Positions 54,104 through 62,580 of a stretch of 64,000 nt of DNA are shown here, piece by piece. The first letter of the stretch is position 1. Each line of letters starts with the position of its first letter. Location: assembly GCA_022447855.1 (NCBI GenBank), contig JAKUTX010000007.1, positions 1 to 64,000 of the forward strand, in the 5' to 3' direction. The translations under genes were made by a program, and so were the position numbers. The notes beneath the pieces were generated by a model, which ran no database searches, had not been told where the DNA came from, and was given only the letters and a program-made list of their open reading frames with translations. Source of the stretch: UBA6927 sp022447855. Its GTDB lineage: Bacteria; Chloroflexota; Dehalococcoidia; Lucifugimonadales; UBA6927.

Positions 54104-55288
54104 ATGCAATGGGTTTCTTCAATTTCCGAGAATTCTGATTTGTTGCAAGCTTTTAATGAGTGTTCTCAGACATTGTTTGAAAGTTTGCAAGGAAATCAAC
54201 CAGATTTGATTCTTGGATTCCCTTCTGAACATCATTCTGAAAGGTTTTCTGATTTACCAGAGTTAGTTAAAAGTTTTTTTGGAGATGCTACGTTTTTCGG
54301 ATGTTCTGGCGCTGGAGTGATAGGTGGAGGAAGAGAGATTGAACATGTGCCTTCATTAGCATTATGTGCTGTCTCGCTTCCAGATGTGACCATTTCTAAA
54401 TTTAGATTTCAAGAGGATGATTTGCCTGATGCGGATGCTTCCCCAACAGATTGGTACAATTTGGTTCAATTAGATTATCAAGACGATCCAATATTTCTGA
54501 TTTTGTCGCATCCTTCAACTATTTTTTGTGAGGATTTGTTAAAAGGATTAGATTTTGCATTTCCTAAAAGTAAGAAGATTGGAGGAATAGCCAGTGGGTT
54601 TTTGAATAATAGTCAAATATCCTTGTTTTTAGATAATGAAGTTATTCAAAAAGGAATAGTAGGAATTTCTATGACCGGAGATATACAAATTGACACAATT
54701 GTTGCCCAAGGATGTCGGCCAATAGGTTCACCTGTTCAAGTAACTGAATGCCAACGGAATATTTTATATAAATTGAATGATCAAACACCTGTAGAGATTC
54801 TCAGATCTTTGTTTCCTGATTTAAATGAAAGAGAGAAGGATTTGGCGCAGAATTCTCTGTTTTTGGGAGTATTAATGGATTCATTTATTGAAAATCCTGA
54901 GCATGGAGATTTTTTGATAAGAAATATTTTGGGTATTGACGCAAAACAGGGTGCAATTGGAGTTGGGGAATATTTGCATGAAGGTCAAATTGTGCAATTT
55001 CATGTGAGAGATGGAATCTCATCATCTGAAGATCTTCAAGATGCGTTACAAAACTATGTCGATTTTCGACAGAATGCATCAGGATATGGAGCCCTTCTTT
55101 TTTCATGTTTAGGCAGAGGCGAGCAACTTTACCGTGTTCCAAATCATGATACGAAGATGTTTTATGACAAACTTGGAGCAATGCCAGTAACTGGATTTTT
55201 TGGTAATGGGGAAATAGGACCAGTTGGAGACAGTACTTATCTACATGGATATACTAGTTCTTTTGGCATATTTCGACCGTCTAGTTAA
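54104..55288 (+). CDS. FIST N/C-domain signal-sensing protein
   Basis: A 394-residue protein made only of FIST sensory domains: FIST_N at about 20-215 (FFGCSGAGVIGGG at about 67-79) and FIST_C at about 220-380, ending in TGFFGNGEIGPVGD. FIST proteins are thought to bind small ligands such as amino acids. No output domain (kinase, cyclase, MCP) is fused. GGAGG lies 8 bases before the ATG at 54104; a TTG at 54089 is in frame but overlaps no better site. It converges on the amidohydrolase gene with 2 bases between. Confidence 0.85.
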   Translation: MQWVSSISENSDLLQAFNECSQTLFESLQGNQPDLILGFPSEHHSERFSDLPELVKSFFGDATFFGCSGAGVIGGGREIEHVPSLALCAVSLPDVTISKFRFQEDDLPDADASPTDWYNLVQLDYQDDPIFLILSHPSTIFCEDLLKGLDFAFPKSKKIGGIASGFLNNSQISLFLDNEVIQKGIVGISMTGDIQIDTIVAQGCRPIGSPVQVTECQRNILYKLNDQTPVEILRSLFPDLNEREKDLAQNSLFLGVLMDSFIENPEHGDFLIRNILGIDAKQGAIGVGEYLHEGQIVQFHVRDGISSSEDLQDALQNYVDFRQNASGYGALLFSCLGRGEQLYRVPNHDTKMFYDKLGAMPVTGFFGNGEIGPVGDSTYLHGYTSSFGIFRPSS

Positions 55289-55290
55289 CT

Positions 55291-56130
55291 TTAATGGGAT
55301 ATCAAAGAGAGTGCATTCTCAAAAAGTATTTCATTTTTCTGTGATTTTTTTAGGTTTGAATCATTCAGCTCGGTGATCAATTTTTGTGGATTGAGTAATG
55401 GCCAGTCTGATCCGAGCAAAATATGCTTTGAGGTAACTAGAGAACTGCCGGTTTCGAAAATTTTGTTTGAATATAGTAACGGTGATGCTGCAGTGTCAAA
55501 GTAGACATTTTTAAGAGATTTTTCTACTTCAGGCATCAAAGAATAAAATGGCAATCCTCCTCCCCAATGAGCGCAAACTATTGGATTGTCTGGAAAATTG
55601 AGTATAAACTTCCATAATTTTTCAGGAAATGTCATACCTTTACCTGAGTACTTATGCCCTACTGGTTCTGAAGAATGAGTAGTAGTTATTAAATTATGTG
55701 TTAACGCAATTTCCATTATTGGAGCCATTGTTTTTTTATTCGCAATATTGAATTTTTGATAATCAGGATGAAGTTCTCCTATTCCACGCATTCCTTTCAT
55801 TACACATCTTTCAATCTCTTTAGGTGAATTAATATGATCTTTAGGATTTATTGAGCAAAATCCTACAAGACGTTCTGGAAAACGATCAATAGACTCTAAA
55901 ATGTAATCATTCGAAAATTGTGCTAACTTTGAATCTTCCCATCCTATTCCCATTACAACTGATTTATTGATTTGATTAATATCCATAGATTTGATTAATT
56001 CCTCTACTCCAAGTATTTTGGATTTCGGATTAGAATATAATTCTTTGAAAGTTGAATCTATCGCACAAAATTTTTCTCTATTTTGTGCAATTTCATTTGG
56101 AAATATATGTGTGTGGAAATCAAAAATCAT
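55291..56130 (-). CDS. Amidohydrolase-2 family metal-dependent hydrolase
   Basis: A 279-residue TIM-barrel protein with the N-terminal metal motif FDFHTHIF (about 3-10), a mid-chain TTHSSEP histidine, CAHWGGGLPFYS and the terminal LLGSDWPLLNP aspartate. These are the features of the amidohydrolase-2 group, which includes aminocarboxymuconate-semialdehyde decarboxylase and gamma-resorcylate decarboxylase, as well as lactonases. Substrate is unclear. It is divergent from the fucose-type cassette, with which it may share regulation. Confidence 0.85.
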   Translation of the reverse strand: MIFDFHTHIFPNEIAQNREKFCAIDSTFKELYSNPKSKILGVEELIKSMDINQINKSVVMGIGWEDSKLAQFSNDYILESIDRFPERLVGFCSINPKDHINSPKEIERCVMKGMRGIGELHPDYQKFNIANKKTMAPIMEIALTHNLITTTHSSEPVGHKYSGKGMTFPEKLWKFILNFPDNPIVCAHWGGGLPFYSLMPEVEKSLKNVYFDTAASPLLYSNKIFETGSSLVTSKHILLGSDWPLLNPQKLITELNDSNLKKSQKNEILFENALSLISH

Positions 56131-56193
56131 TTTTATGCCTTTGTACGAGTGATTAATAGCTGGATTATAGTTTATTTTCGCTATTAAGAATTT

Positions 56194-56223
56194 TTAACAG
56201 CATTGAGAACGTAGATTTAATAT
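56194..56223 (+). promoter_or_regulatory. Candidate promoter for the fucose-type cassette
   Basis: TTAACA (56194-56199) and TAATAT (56218-56223) are 18 bases apart, about 45 bases before the first gene of the cassette. Confidence 0.4.
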
Positions 56224-56269
56224 AGAGAGCCGGGGCATATGTTAATATTTTGGACTGATGGGAGATAGC

Positions 56270-57310
56270 ATGAAAGCAATATATATTGAGCATCACGGAG
56301 ATATTGGAAATCTAATTTTTGGTGATTTTGAAGACCCTGTTTTTGGTTCAAATGAGGTTTTGATTAAAGTGAGGGCATCTTCAGTAAACAGGAGAGATAT
56401 ATTTACCAGAATGGGTGTAAAGGGAACAAAACTAGATTTCGACACACCTCAAATTTTGGGTGGAGATGCATCTGGTGATGTTATTGATTTTGGAGAGGAT
56501 GTTGCTGGAATAAGTATTAATGATCGTGTGGTCATTAATCCAATGCTTACATGTGATGCATGTAATTCATGCATCACGGGAAGGCCTGAATTATGTCCTA
56601 GCTATGGAATGTTGGGTACTAACAGAAATGGAAGTTATGCTGAATATTTATCAGTTCCTTCAAGGAATGTTCACAAAATTCCTGATAATGTTTCATATGA
56701 AAGTGCCGCGAGTTTACCAACCGTATTTTTACCTTGTTGGTCAATTTTCCTTAGGAGAGCGAATTTGAAACCGAATGAAACAGCTCTGGTTCTTTCTGGT
56801 TCTGGTGGTGTTGGTACATCTGCAATTCAAGTAGCTAAAAATGTAGTTGGTGCTACTGTAATCACCACTACAAGTTCTGACTCTAAAGCCGAATTGATTA
56901 AAAATTTGGGAGCGGATGAAGTAATAAATTACACATCTGAAGATGTGCATGCTAGAGTGATGGAAATTACTGATGGAAGAGGAGTTGATGTTGTATTGGA
57001 TTCTGTGGGATCCGATTTTTGGGAAGATGCATTTAAGTCACTTGCTTTGGGAGGACGTTATGGGATTTGTGGAGTTACTACGGGTTATAAGGCCCAACTT
57101 CAAATGGGATTAATGTTTATGAAAAACCTTACAGTTTTTGGATCATTGATGGGTAGTAGAGAGGATCTTGATGAAATTATTGAAGCTGCGTCAGATGGTT
57201 TGATATCACCCCTTATTGCTGAAACATTTCTATTAGACCAGGTGCCTGATGCCCATAAATTAATGGAAAGTATGGCATTCACAGGAAAAATTGTTATAAG
57301 AATTTCATAA
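56270..57310 (+). CDS. MDR-family alcohol dehydrogenase lacking catalytic zinc ligands
   Basis: A 346-residue medium-chain dehydrogenase with the structural-zinc cysteines C95, C98, C101 and C109 and the NAD(P) motif SGSGGVGTSAIQ near 180. The catalytic zinc ligands are missing: the usual Cys position is in NRRD (40-43) and the GHE motif reads GGDASG (64-69). This combination resembles quinone-oxidoreductase-like MDRs. The start at 56270 follows GGGAG with 5-base spacing; an ATG at 56258 is too early. It is the first gene in a four-gene plus-strand cassette. Confidence 0.85.
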   Translation: MKAIYIEHHGDIGNLIFGDFEDPVFGSNEVLIKVRASSVNRRDIFTRMGVKGTKLDFDTPQILGGDASGDVIDFGEDVAGISINDRVVINPMLTCDACNSCITGRPELCPSYGMLGTNRNGSYAEYLSVPSRNVHKIPDNVSYESAASLPTVFLPCWSIFLRRANLKPNETALVLSGSGGVGTSAIQVAKNVVGATVITTTSSDSKAELIKNLGADEVINYTSEDVHARVMEITDGRGVDVVLDSVGSDFWEDAFKSLALGGRYGICGVTTGYKAQLQMGLMFMKNLTVFGSLMGSREDLDEIIEAASDGLISPLIAETFLLDQVPDAHKLMESMAFTGKIVIRIS

Positions 57311-57325
57311 ATTTTTGGAGTCAAG

Positions 57326-58330
57326 ATGAAAGCTACAGAAAAGTCTAGGATTGGTAGAACAGATTTATTTGTAACCAAATTGGGTTTGGGCGGAGCGCCT
57401 TTTGGTGGATTGCATGAAGATGTTCAAAGAACCAAAGCACTGGAATCTATTTTAAGTGCACTAGATTTGGGAATTGGGTATTTAGATACAGCACCACTTT
57501 ACGGAGGTGGGAAAAGTGAGAGTTTTTTTGGAGAAGCTTTAAAAGGTATTGAACGAACTGATTATGTAATTTCTACAAAAGTTGGAAGGATTATTGAATC
57601 AGATTTTTCACATAATTCTGATGAATCATTAAATAGCTTTGTAAATATCCCCAATGTTCAAAGCATATACGATTATTCAAGGGATGGAATTTTAAAATCT
57701 TTGGAAGATAGTTTGAAAAGACTTAATTTGGAATATGTAGATATGGCTCTGATCCATGATGCTGATAATCATATGTATCAGGCTTTAAATGAAACAATTC
57801 CTGTATTGGAGGAATTGAGATCTGAAGGGGTCGTAAAAGCGATTGGTTGTGGTATGAATCACGTGGATCCATTAATTCAATTTGCGCGGCATGGAGATTT
57901 TGATGTGTTTTTATTGGCAGGAAGATACACATTGCTTGACCAATCAGGATTTGAGGTTTTAATGCCTTTATGTTTGGAAAAGGAAATCAGCATTGTTCTT
58001 GGTGGACCTTACAATAGTGGTTTGCTAGCTTCTGACTTGAGTGATCCATACGTTAGAACAAAATATTTTTATGAAGATACTCCTCCTGAAGTACTTTCCA
58101 AAGCTAGATTAATTAAAGATGTTTGTGATAGATATTCTGTTCCATTAAAAGCTGCTGCATTGCAGTTTGGATTTGGACATCCGTCGGTTGCATCGACGAT
58201 TCCAGGTGCTAGGACATTAGAAGAAGTTACTGAGAATTTCAAAATGGCAGAGGTTCTAATACCACCAGAGCTGTGGATTGAATTAGTAGACCAAAAGTTG
58301 ATGCCCAAAAATATTCCATTTCCCGTTTAA
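57326..58330 (+). CDS. Aldo-keto reductase (L-fucose / aldose 1-dehydrogenase-like)
   Basis: A 334-residue AKR barrel with the catalytic tetrad D54 and Y59 (YLDTAPLYGGG), K85 (STKVGR) and H144 (LIHDAD). The group includes D-threo-aldose 1-dehydrogenase, L-galactose dehydrogenase and pyridoxal 4-dehydrogenase. Given the mutarotase and fuconolactonase-type genes downstream, oxidation of L-fucose or a similar sugar to its lactone is the likely job. It follows the MDR gene by 15 bases. Confidence 0.85.
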   Translation: MKATEKSRIGRTDLFVTKLGLGGAPFGGLHEDVQRTKALESILSALDLGIGYLDTAPLYGGGKSESFFGEALKGIERTDYVISTKVGRIIESDFSHNSDESLNSFVNIPNVQSIYDYSRDGILKSLEDSLKRLNLEYVDMALIHDADNHMYQALNETIPVLEELRSEGVVKAIGCGMNHVDPLIQFARHGDFDVFLLAGRYTLLDQSGFEVLMPLCLEKEISIVLGGPYNSGLLASDLSDPYVRTKYFYEDTPPEVLSKARLIKDVCDRYSVPLKAAALQFGFGHPSVASTIPGARTLEEVTENFKMAEVLIPPELWIELVDQKLMPKNIPFPV

Positions 58331-58354
58331 AATTTGTTAGGAGAAAACTTTATC

Positions 58355-58708
58355 ATGAAATACTTTGCGATGACTTTGAACTTGAAAAATGATGAAAAAT
58401 TAATTTCTGAATACAAATCATTTCATCGTAATGTTTGGCCAGAAGTTCTTGAGGCCCTTAAGAACATTGGTATTATAGACATGAAGATATTTTTGAGCGG
58501 TACAAAATTATTTATGTATATAGAAACAATTGATACTTTCTGCCCAGAAGTTAATTTTCAGGAATATACTGCCAGCTCTCCAAAAGCTAATGAATGGGAC
58601 GAGTTAATGAGAAATTTCCAAACTCGTGTTCCTGAAGCTAAGGAAGGAGAATGGTGGTCTTCTATGGAAGAGGTATTTAATTTGAAATGGGGGGAAAATG
58701 CAAGCTAA
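58355..58708 (+). CDS. L-rhamnose/L-fucose mutarotase (RhaM family)
   Basis: A 117-residue RhaM-type protein that speeds anomer interconversion of a deoxy sugar. Conserved features are H24 and W28 in FHRNVWPEVLEAL, and EGEWWSSMEEVF near the C-terminus. The start at 58355 is set by AGGAGA about 10 bases upstream; an in-frame TTG at 58334 precedes that site. Its end overlaps the next gene by 11 bases. Which sugar it uses is open. Confidence 0.88.
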   Translation: MKYFAMTLNLKNDEKLISEYKSFHRNVWPEVLEALKNIGIIDMKIFLSGTKLFMYIETIDTFCPEVNFQEYTASSPKANEWDELMRNFQTRVPEAKEGEWWSSMEEVFNLKWGENAS

Positions 58709-59579
58709 TAATTTCATAGGGATTGATAGTCATCAACACTTTTGGGATATTGGGAAATTTTCTTATCCTTGGATGTCAGGTGTGCCACAATTAAAGAGAA
58801 ATTTTCTTCCACAGGATTTGAAACCTCATTTAGACTCATGTGGAATTAATAAATCAATTATAGTTCAGGCAGATACTTCAGTTGAAGAAACAATATGGCT
58901 TTTGGAAATTGCAGATAATCATGATTTTATTGCCGGAGTAGTTGGTTGGGTTGATTTGGAGTCTGATGATGTCGAATATGTTGTTGAAAAATTAAGTTCC
59001 AATTCAAAGCTTATTGGAATTCGACATTTAGTTCATGATGAAATTGAAAATGATTGGATTTTACGACCAAAAGTTATCAGAGGATTGAAGGTTTTAGCAT
59101 CGGTGGGATTATCTTATGACTTATTGGTACGACCAGTACATCTCAAATTTATTCCTGAATTAATGGAATTAGTTCCAGATTTAAGGGCTGTGGTGGACCA
59201 TATTGCCAAGCCAAATATATTTAAACATGAAATTGAGTCATGGGAATCAGATTTAGAAGAAGTCGCGAAAATTGATGGGATATATTGTAAATTTTCAGGC
59301 ATGGTAACCGAAGCAGATTATTCAGAATGGTCTTCTTTCCAGGATCAAAATGAGTTAATAGATGAAATTTCTCGACATATAGCACCGTATGCCCAAATAG
59401 TAAAAAAATTGTTTGGTATTGATCGATTAATTTGGGGTAGTGATTGGCCGGTTTGTACTCTTGCAGTTCCTTACGAAGTGGTCTATTCTGCTGCATTAAA
59501 GTCTTTAGGCAATTTAAATCAGCAAGAAAAAAAATCACTTTTGTCTGGTAATGCTATGAATTTTTACAGACTTAGTTGA
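58698..59579 (+). CDS. L-fuconolactonase-type amidohydrolase
   Basis: A 293-residue amidohydrolase-2 barrel closest in pattern to L-fuconolactonase and 4-sulfomuconolactonase: the N-terminal metal motif DSHQHFWDIGKFSYPWM (10-26), a VDHIAKP histidine and WGSDWPVCTL near 255. It would open the lactone made by the aldo-keto reductase to a sugar acid. It is the last gene of the cassette and overlaps the mutarotase gene by 11 bases. The following dehydratase is not in the window. Confidence 0.85.
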   Translation: MQANNFIGIDSHQHFWDIGKFSYPWMSGVPQLKRNFLPQDLKPHLDSCGINKSIIVQADTSVEETIWLLEIADNHDFIAGVVGWVDLESDDVEYVVEKLSSNSKLIGIRHLVHDEIENDWILRPKVIRGLKVLASVGLSYDLLVRPVHLKFIPELMELVPDLRAVVDHIAKPNIFKHEIESWESDLEEVAKIDGIYCKFSGMVTEADYSEWSSFQDQNELIDEISRHIAPYAQIVKKLFGIDRLIWGSDWPVCTLAVPYEVVYSAALKSLGNLNQQEKKSLLSGNAMNFYRLS

Positions 59580-59588
59580 AAGCAGTTC

Positions 59589-60896
59589 TTAAAGCATTGG
59601 AAGGTATCGATCAATTTCGTACTTAGATACTTGGGATCGATAATTTTCCCATTCTATTTTTTTGTTTTCAATAAAGCTATTGAAAGTAGGTTCTCCTAAT
59701 GCTTTTTTTAGTAGGGAGCTATTTTCGGAAACTGTAAGTGCTTCCCAAAGGCTATCAGGCAATCGATTCTTGTTTGATAGATCGTTTGAATTTGGAAGTT
59801 CGTATTTTTTCTCAATCCCCTCAAGTCCAGCTGCGAGCATGACTGCGAATGTCAAATATGGATTGCATGCTGAATCTGGTGCACGGTATTCGATTCTACG
59901 CGATTGTTCTCTACCAATTACAAACTCCGGAACTCTAATTAAATGAGACTTGTTTACGGTGGCCCAGGAAATTTCCGTAGGGGCTTCAAAGTTTGGAACC
60001 AGTCTTTTATATGAATTGACCCATTGATTGGTCACGGCAGTTATTTCTCTTGCATGTGTGAGTAAACCTGCGATGAAGTGTTTGGCAGTTGACGATAAAT
60101 GGTCAGTGCTATTCTCATCGAAAAACACATTAGAATCTCCAGAGAATAATGATTGGTGTGTATGCATGCCACTCCCGTTTTGATCAGTGATTGGTTTAGG
60201 CATAAAGGTTGCATAATATCCGTGTTTAATTGCAATTTCTTTGACCAAATGTCTATATGTCATTACAGTGTCCGCCATGGTTAAAGCATCTGTATGTCGA
60301 AGGGCGATTTCTTGTTGGCTACTTGCAACCTCGTGGTGGCTTGATTCAACAGGGATGCCCAATTCCTCGAGCATAAGTACAGTTTCTCGTCTTAATTCAG
60401 TGGAAATTTCCATTGTGTCTTGGTCAAAATAACCGCCAGTGTCTATAGGCTCTACTCCAGTGGAGTCTTTGAAATAAAAATATTCTATTTCTGGAGCTAC
60501 GTAGTAAGTGAACCCTAAATTTGATGCCCTTTCTAAGTTTTTGGTGAGTATCATTCTTGGATCTCCATCAAAAGGATCACCGTCTGGGGTATATAAGTTA
60601 CAAAACATTCGTGCAACTGAGTTTGTACGAGGGCGCCAAGGTAATATTGCGAATGTGTGAGGGTCTGGAACAGCATATAGGTCACTCTCACCAAAGTTTG
60701 CTCGAGCAAATCCCTGAATAGAAGAGGCGTCAAATCCCATTCCTCTGGATAAAGAATCTTCTAATTCTGCTTCAGTAATAGCGAACCCTTTTAGATTTCC
60801 AAGTATGTCGCTGAACCAAAGTCTTATGAATTTGACGTCATTGTCCCGTGCTTGACGTAGAACGTATTCTATTGCTTTTTGATCTTGATTATTCAT
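59589..60896 (-). CDS. glnA: Glutamine synthetase, type I
   Basis: Makes glutamine from glutamate and ammonia. The 435-residue protein has GMGFDASSIQGF (about 52-63), the metal-site motif ESSHHEVASSQQE, GSGMHTHQS, and the arginine-bearing RIEYRAPDSACNPYLTF. The short length and lack of an evident adenylylation tyrosine motif suggest the GSI-alpha type, controlled by feedback rather than adenylylation. It converges on the lactonase gene, with 9 bases between stops. Confidence 0.95.
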   Translation of the reverse strand: MNNQDQKAIEYVLRQARDNDVKFIRLWFSDILGNLKGFAITEAELEDSLSRGMGFDASSIQGFARANFGESDLYAVPDPHTFAILPWRPRTNSVARMFCNLYTPDGDPFDGDPRMILTKNLERASNLGFTYYVAPEIEYFYFKDSTGVEPIDTGGYFDQDTMEISTELRRETVLMLEELGIPVESSHHEVASSQQEIALRHTDALTMADTVMTYRHLVKEIAIKHGYYATFMPKPITDQNGSGMHTHQSLFSGDSNVFFDENSTDHLSSTAKHFIAGLLTHAREITAVTNQWVNSYKRLVPNFEAPTEISWATVNKSHLIRVPEFVIGREQSRRIEYRAPDSACNPYLTFAVMLAAGLEGIEKKYELPNSNDLSNKNRLPDSLWEALTVSENSSLLKKALGEPTFNSFIENKKIEWENYRSQVSKYEIDRYLPML

Positions 60897-60918
60897 TATT
60901 TATCCGAATGTGTCGTAC

Positions 60919-60948
60919 ATTATACAGTTTTGGGAATATAGCAGTTAG
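60919..60948 (-). promoter_or_regulatory. Candidate promoter for glnA
   Basis: On the minus strand a perfect TATAAT (60919-60924) lies about 22 bases before the glnA ATG. The best -35 (CTAACT, 18 bases away) is weak, which could mean an activator is needed. Confidence 0.4.
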
Positions 60949-60985
60949 TTGAGTGTCTTTCAACTATATTAGTTTTGCCGGATTT

Positions 60986-60994
60986 TGGTATATT
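60986..60994 (+). promoter_or_regulatory. Candidate extended -10 promoter for rnc
   Basis: TGG followed by TATATT (60989-60994) fits an extended -10, about 60 bases before the rnc start, with no clear -35. Confidence 0.3.
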
Positions 60995-61054
60995 TTGTAA
61001 CGGGTGGCTTTTAAAGGATTATATTTTTGAGATTTATTGCTGCTGGAGAAATAA

Positions 61055-61756
61055 ATGGAATTAAAAAATTTCATTGAAAATATTTTAGGGATTAATGTAA
61101 ATAATATCGCGTATTACGAAACCGCGTTTAGGCATAAATCTTATATTAATGAGCAAGAAAATAGCACTTTAGATTCCTATGAAAGATTAGAGTTTCTAGG
61201 GGATGCGATTTTGGATGCTAGTACAGCCCAATGGTTGTTTTCGAAATTCCCTCAAGCTAATGAAGGTAGATTGACAGCTTATCGTAGTTCTTTGGTTAAT
61301 ACATCGACTTTGTCTCAAGTTTCTGAAACCTTGGGGCTTGCTGAATATCTATCTCTGGGTAAGGGTGCAGAATTGAGCAATGCTAGAGAAAGTGAATCGC
61401 TAAATGCTGCTTTGTTTGAGGCGCTTATTGGAGCTATATTTTTAGATATTGGATATGAAAAAGCTCGGGAATTTTCAATTGATAATCTTAGAGATTTTAT
61501 TGAAAGTTTACCTATTCTAGAATCGCCAAAAACCTTTAAGTCTTTGCTTCACGAATTAATCCAACAACACCCACAATACAGTTTGCCTGAATATCGTTTA
61601 ATTGAAAGATTAGGAAGTGATAATGCTCCAATATTTACTGTTGAAGTGCTAATAAATGATGAAGTTTTAGGCAAAGGTAAGGGGGGCAGGATTGCTCTTG
61701 CAGAGCAGAATGCTGCTGAGCAAGCATTGGTGAAACTTAAGGAATTGTTTAACTGA
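61055..61756 (+). CDS. rnc: Ribonuclease III
   Basis: Cleaves double-stranded RNA in rRNA maturation and regulation. The 233-residue protein has the signature ERLEFLGDAILD (about 43-54), a second acidic site in EALIGAIFLDIGY (about 126-138), and a C-terminal double-stranded RNA-binding domain ending in GKGGRIALAEQNAAEQAL. GGAGAAATAA precedes the ATG. Its last 8 bases overlap the end of the methyltransferase gene on the other strand. Confidence 0.95.
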   Translation: MELKNFIENILGINVNNIAYYETAFRHKSYINEQENSTLDSYERLEFLGDAILDASTAQWLFSKFPQANEGRLTAYRSSLVNTSTLSQVSETLGLAEYLSLGKGAELSNARESESLNAALFEALIGAIFLDIGYEKAREFSIDNLRDFIESLPILESPKTFKSLLHELIQQHPQYSLPEYRLIERLGSDNAPIFTVEVLINDEVLGKGKGGRIALAEQNAAEQALVKLKELFN

Positions 61757-62570
61757 TCTTTGTCGCATCTGGATTGTAGCGAGCCCAAAAGAATAGCCAC
61801 GGTGGAGCTATAGTTATGAAGTGGTACCAAGTGCCTGGGTCTGCTGGTTCTGTCATATCTCCTATATGTTCATCTAATCGAAGTATAACGAATCCTTCAG
61901 AAGCAATTGTGTTGATAACTGTGGGTAGTATATGACGGAATTCTTTTGGACCGGGGAGAGAAATTGTGGTTCCGTCTTCTGATTCAAAGGTCCAGGTATT
62001 ATTATCTTCGATGGGTTCTCCTGAAACTTGTCCTCCGTCAATATACGGTTTATTAAAGATATAGCCCTCTCCATTCCATGTTCCTTCATGGCTCCCAGCG
62101 GTTAGTGGGTGGGCACACATATAGAAGTAGATTCCATTTGGTTTAATTACTCTTGCCGCTCCTTTGATTGATGGTCTTGGGTCGGGAGTAAAATTTACTG
62201 AATATGGATGGTAAACAACATCAAAGTGGTTGTCGGGAAGGAATGAAATATCTCTCATGTCAGATTGAATTGTTTCAATATTTAGTTTGTAGTGTGATGC
62301 AACTTCGTGGTCTCTACTTAATTGTGTTTCTGACAAATCTATAACAGTAACGTTTGCACCAAGTAGACCAAAAGCGGCGCTTTGTTGTCCACCTCCGCCA
62401 GCTAATAATAAAACGTTTTTATTCTTTAAATCTCCTAAAAGATTGTATGGGTCTATTAATTCGCGAGCGGATTTTGGGTTTAAGTCTAAATAAGGCCTAG
62501 AATATCGGATTCTTTGTGCCGCTAAGTCGTTCCATCTTGCTTGATTAAATTTTCCGATTCCGTCTACCAT
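61749..62570 (-). CDS. Class I SAM-dependent methyltransferase
   Basis: A 273-residue methyltransferase with motif I VLLLAGGGGQQSAAFGLLGA near residue 55 and motif II VTVIDLSETQLSRD following it, then DVVYHPYSVNFTPDP. The substrate is unknown; the methyltransferase-11 fold covers many small molecules. I set the start at ATG 62570, with AAGGA 6 bases upstream, rather than at 62591, which would overlap glyA. It follows glyA by 10 bases and is probably co-transcribed with it, perhaps linking one-carbon supply to methyl transfer. Confidence 0.8.
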   Translation of the reverse strand: MVDGIGKFNQARWNDLAAQRIRYSRPYLDLNPKSARELIDPYNLLGDLKNKNVLLLAGGGGQQSAAFGLLGANVTVIDLSETQLSRDHEVASHYKLNIETIQSDMRDISFLPDNHFDVVYHPYSVNFTPDPRPSIKGAARVIKPNGIYFYMCAHPLTAGSHEGTWNGEGYIFNKPYIDGGQVSGEPIEDNNTWTFESEDGTTISLPGPKEFRHILPTVINTIASEGFVILRLDEHIGDMTEPADPGTWYHFITIAPPWLFFWARYNPDATKIS

Positions 62571-62580
62571 TTTTGTCCTT

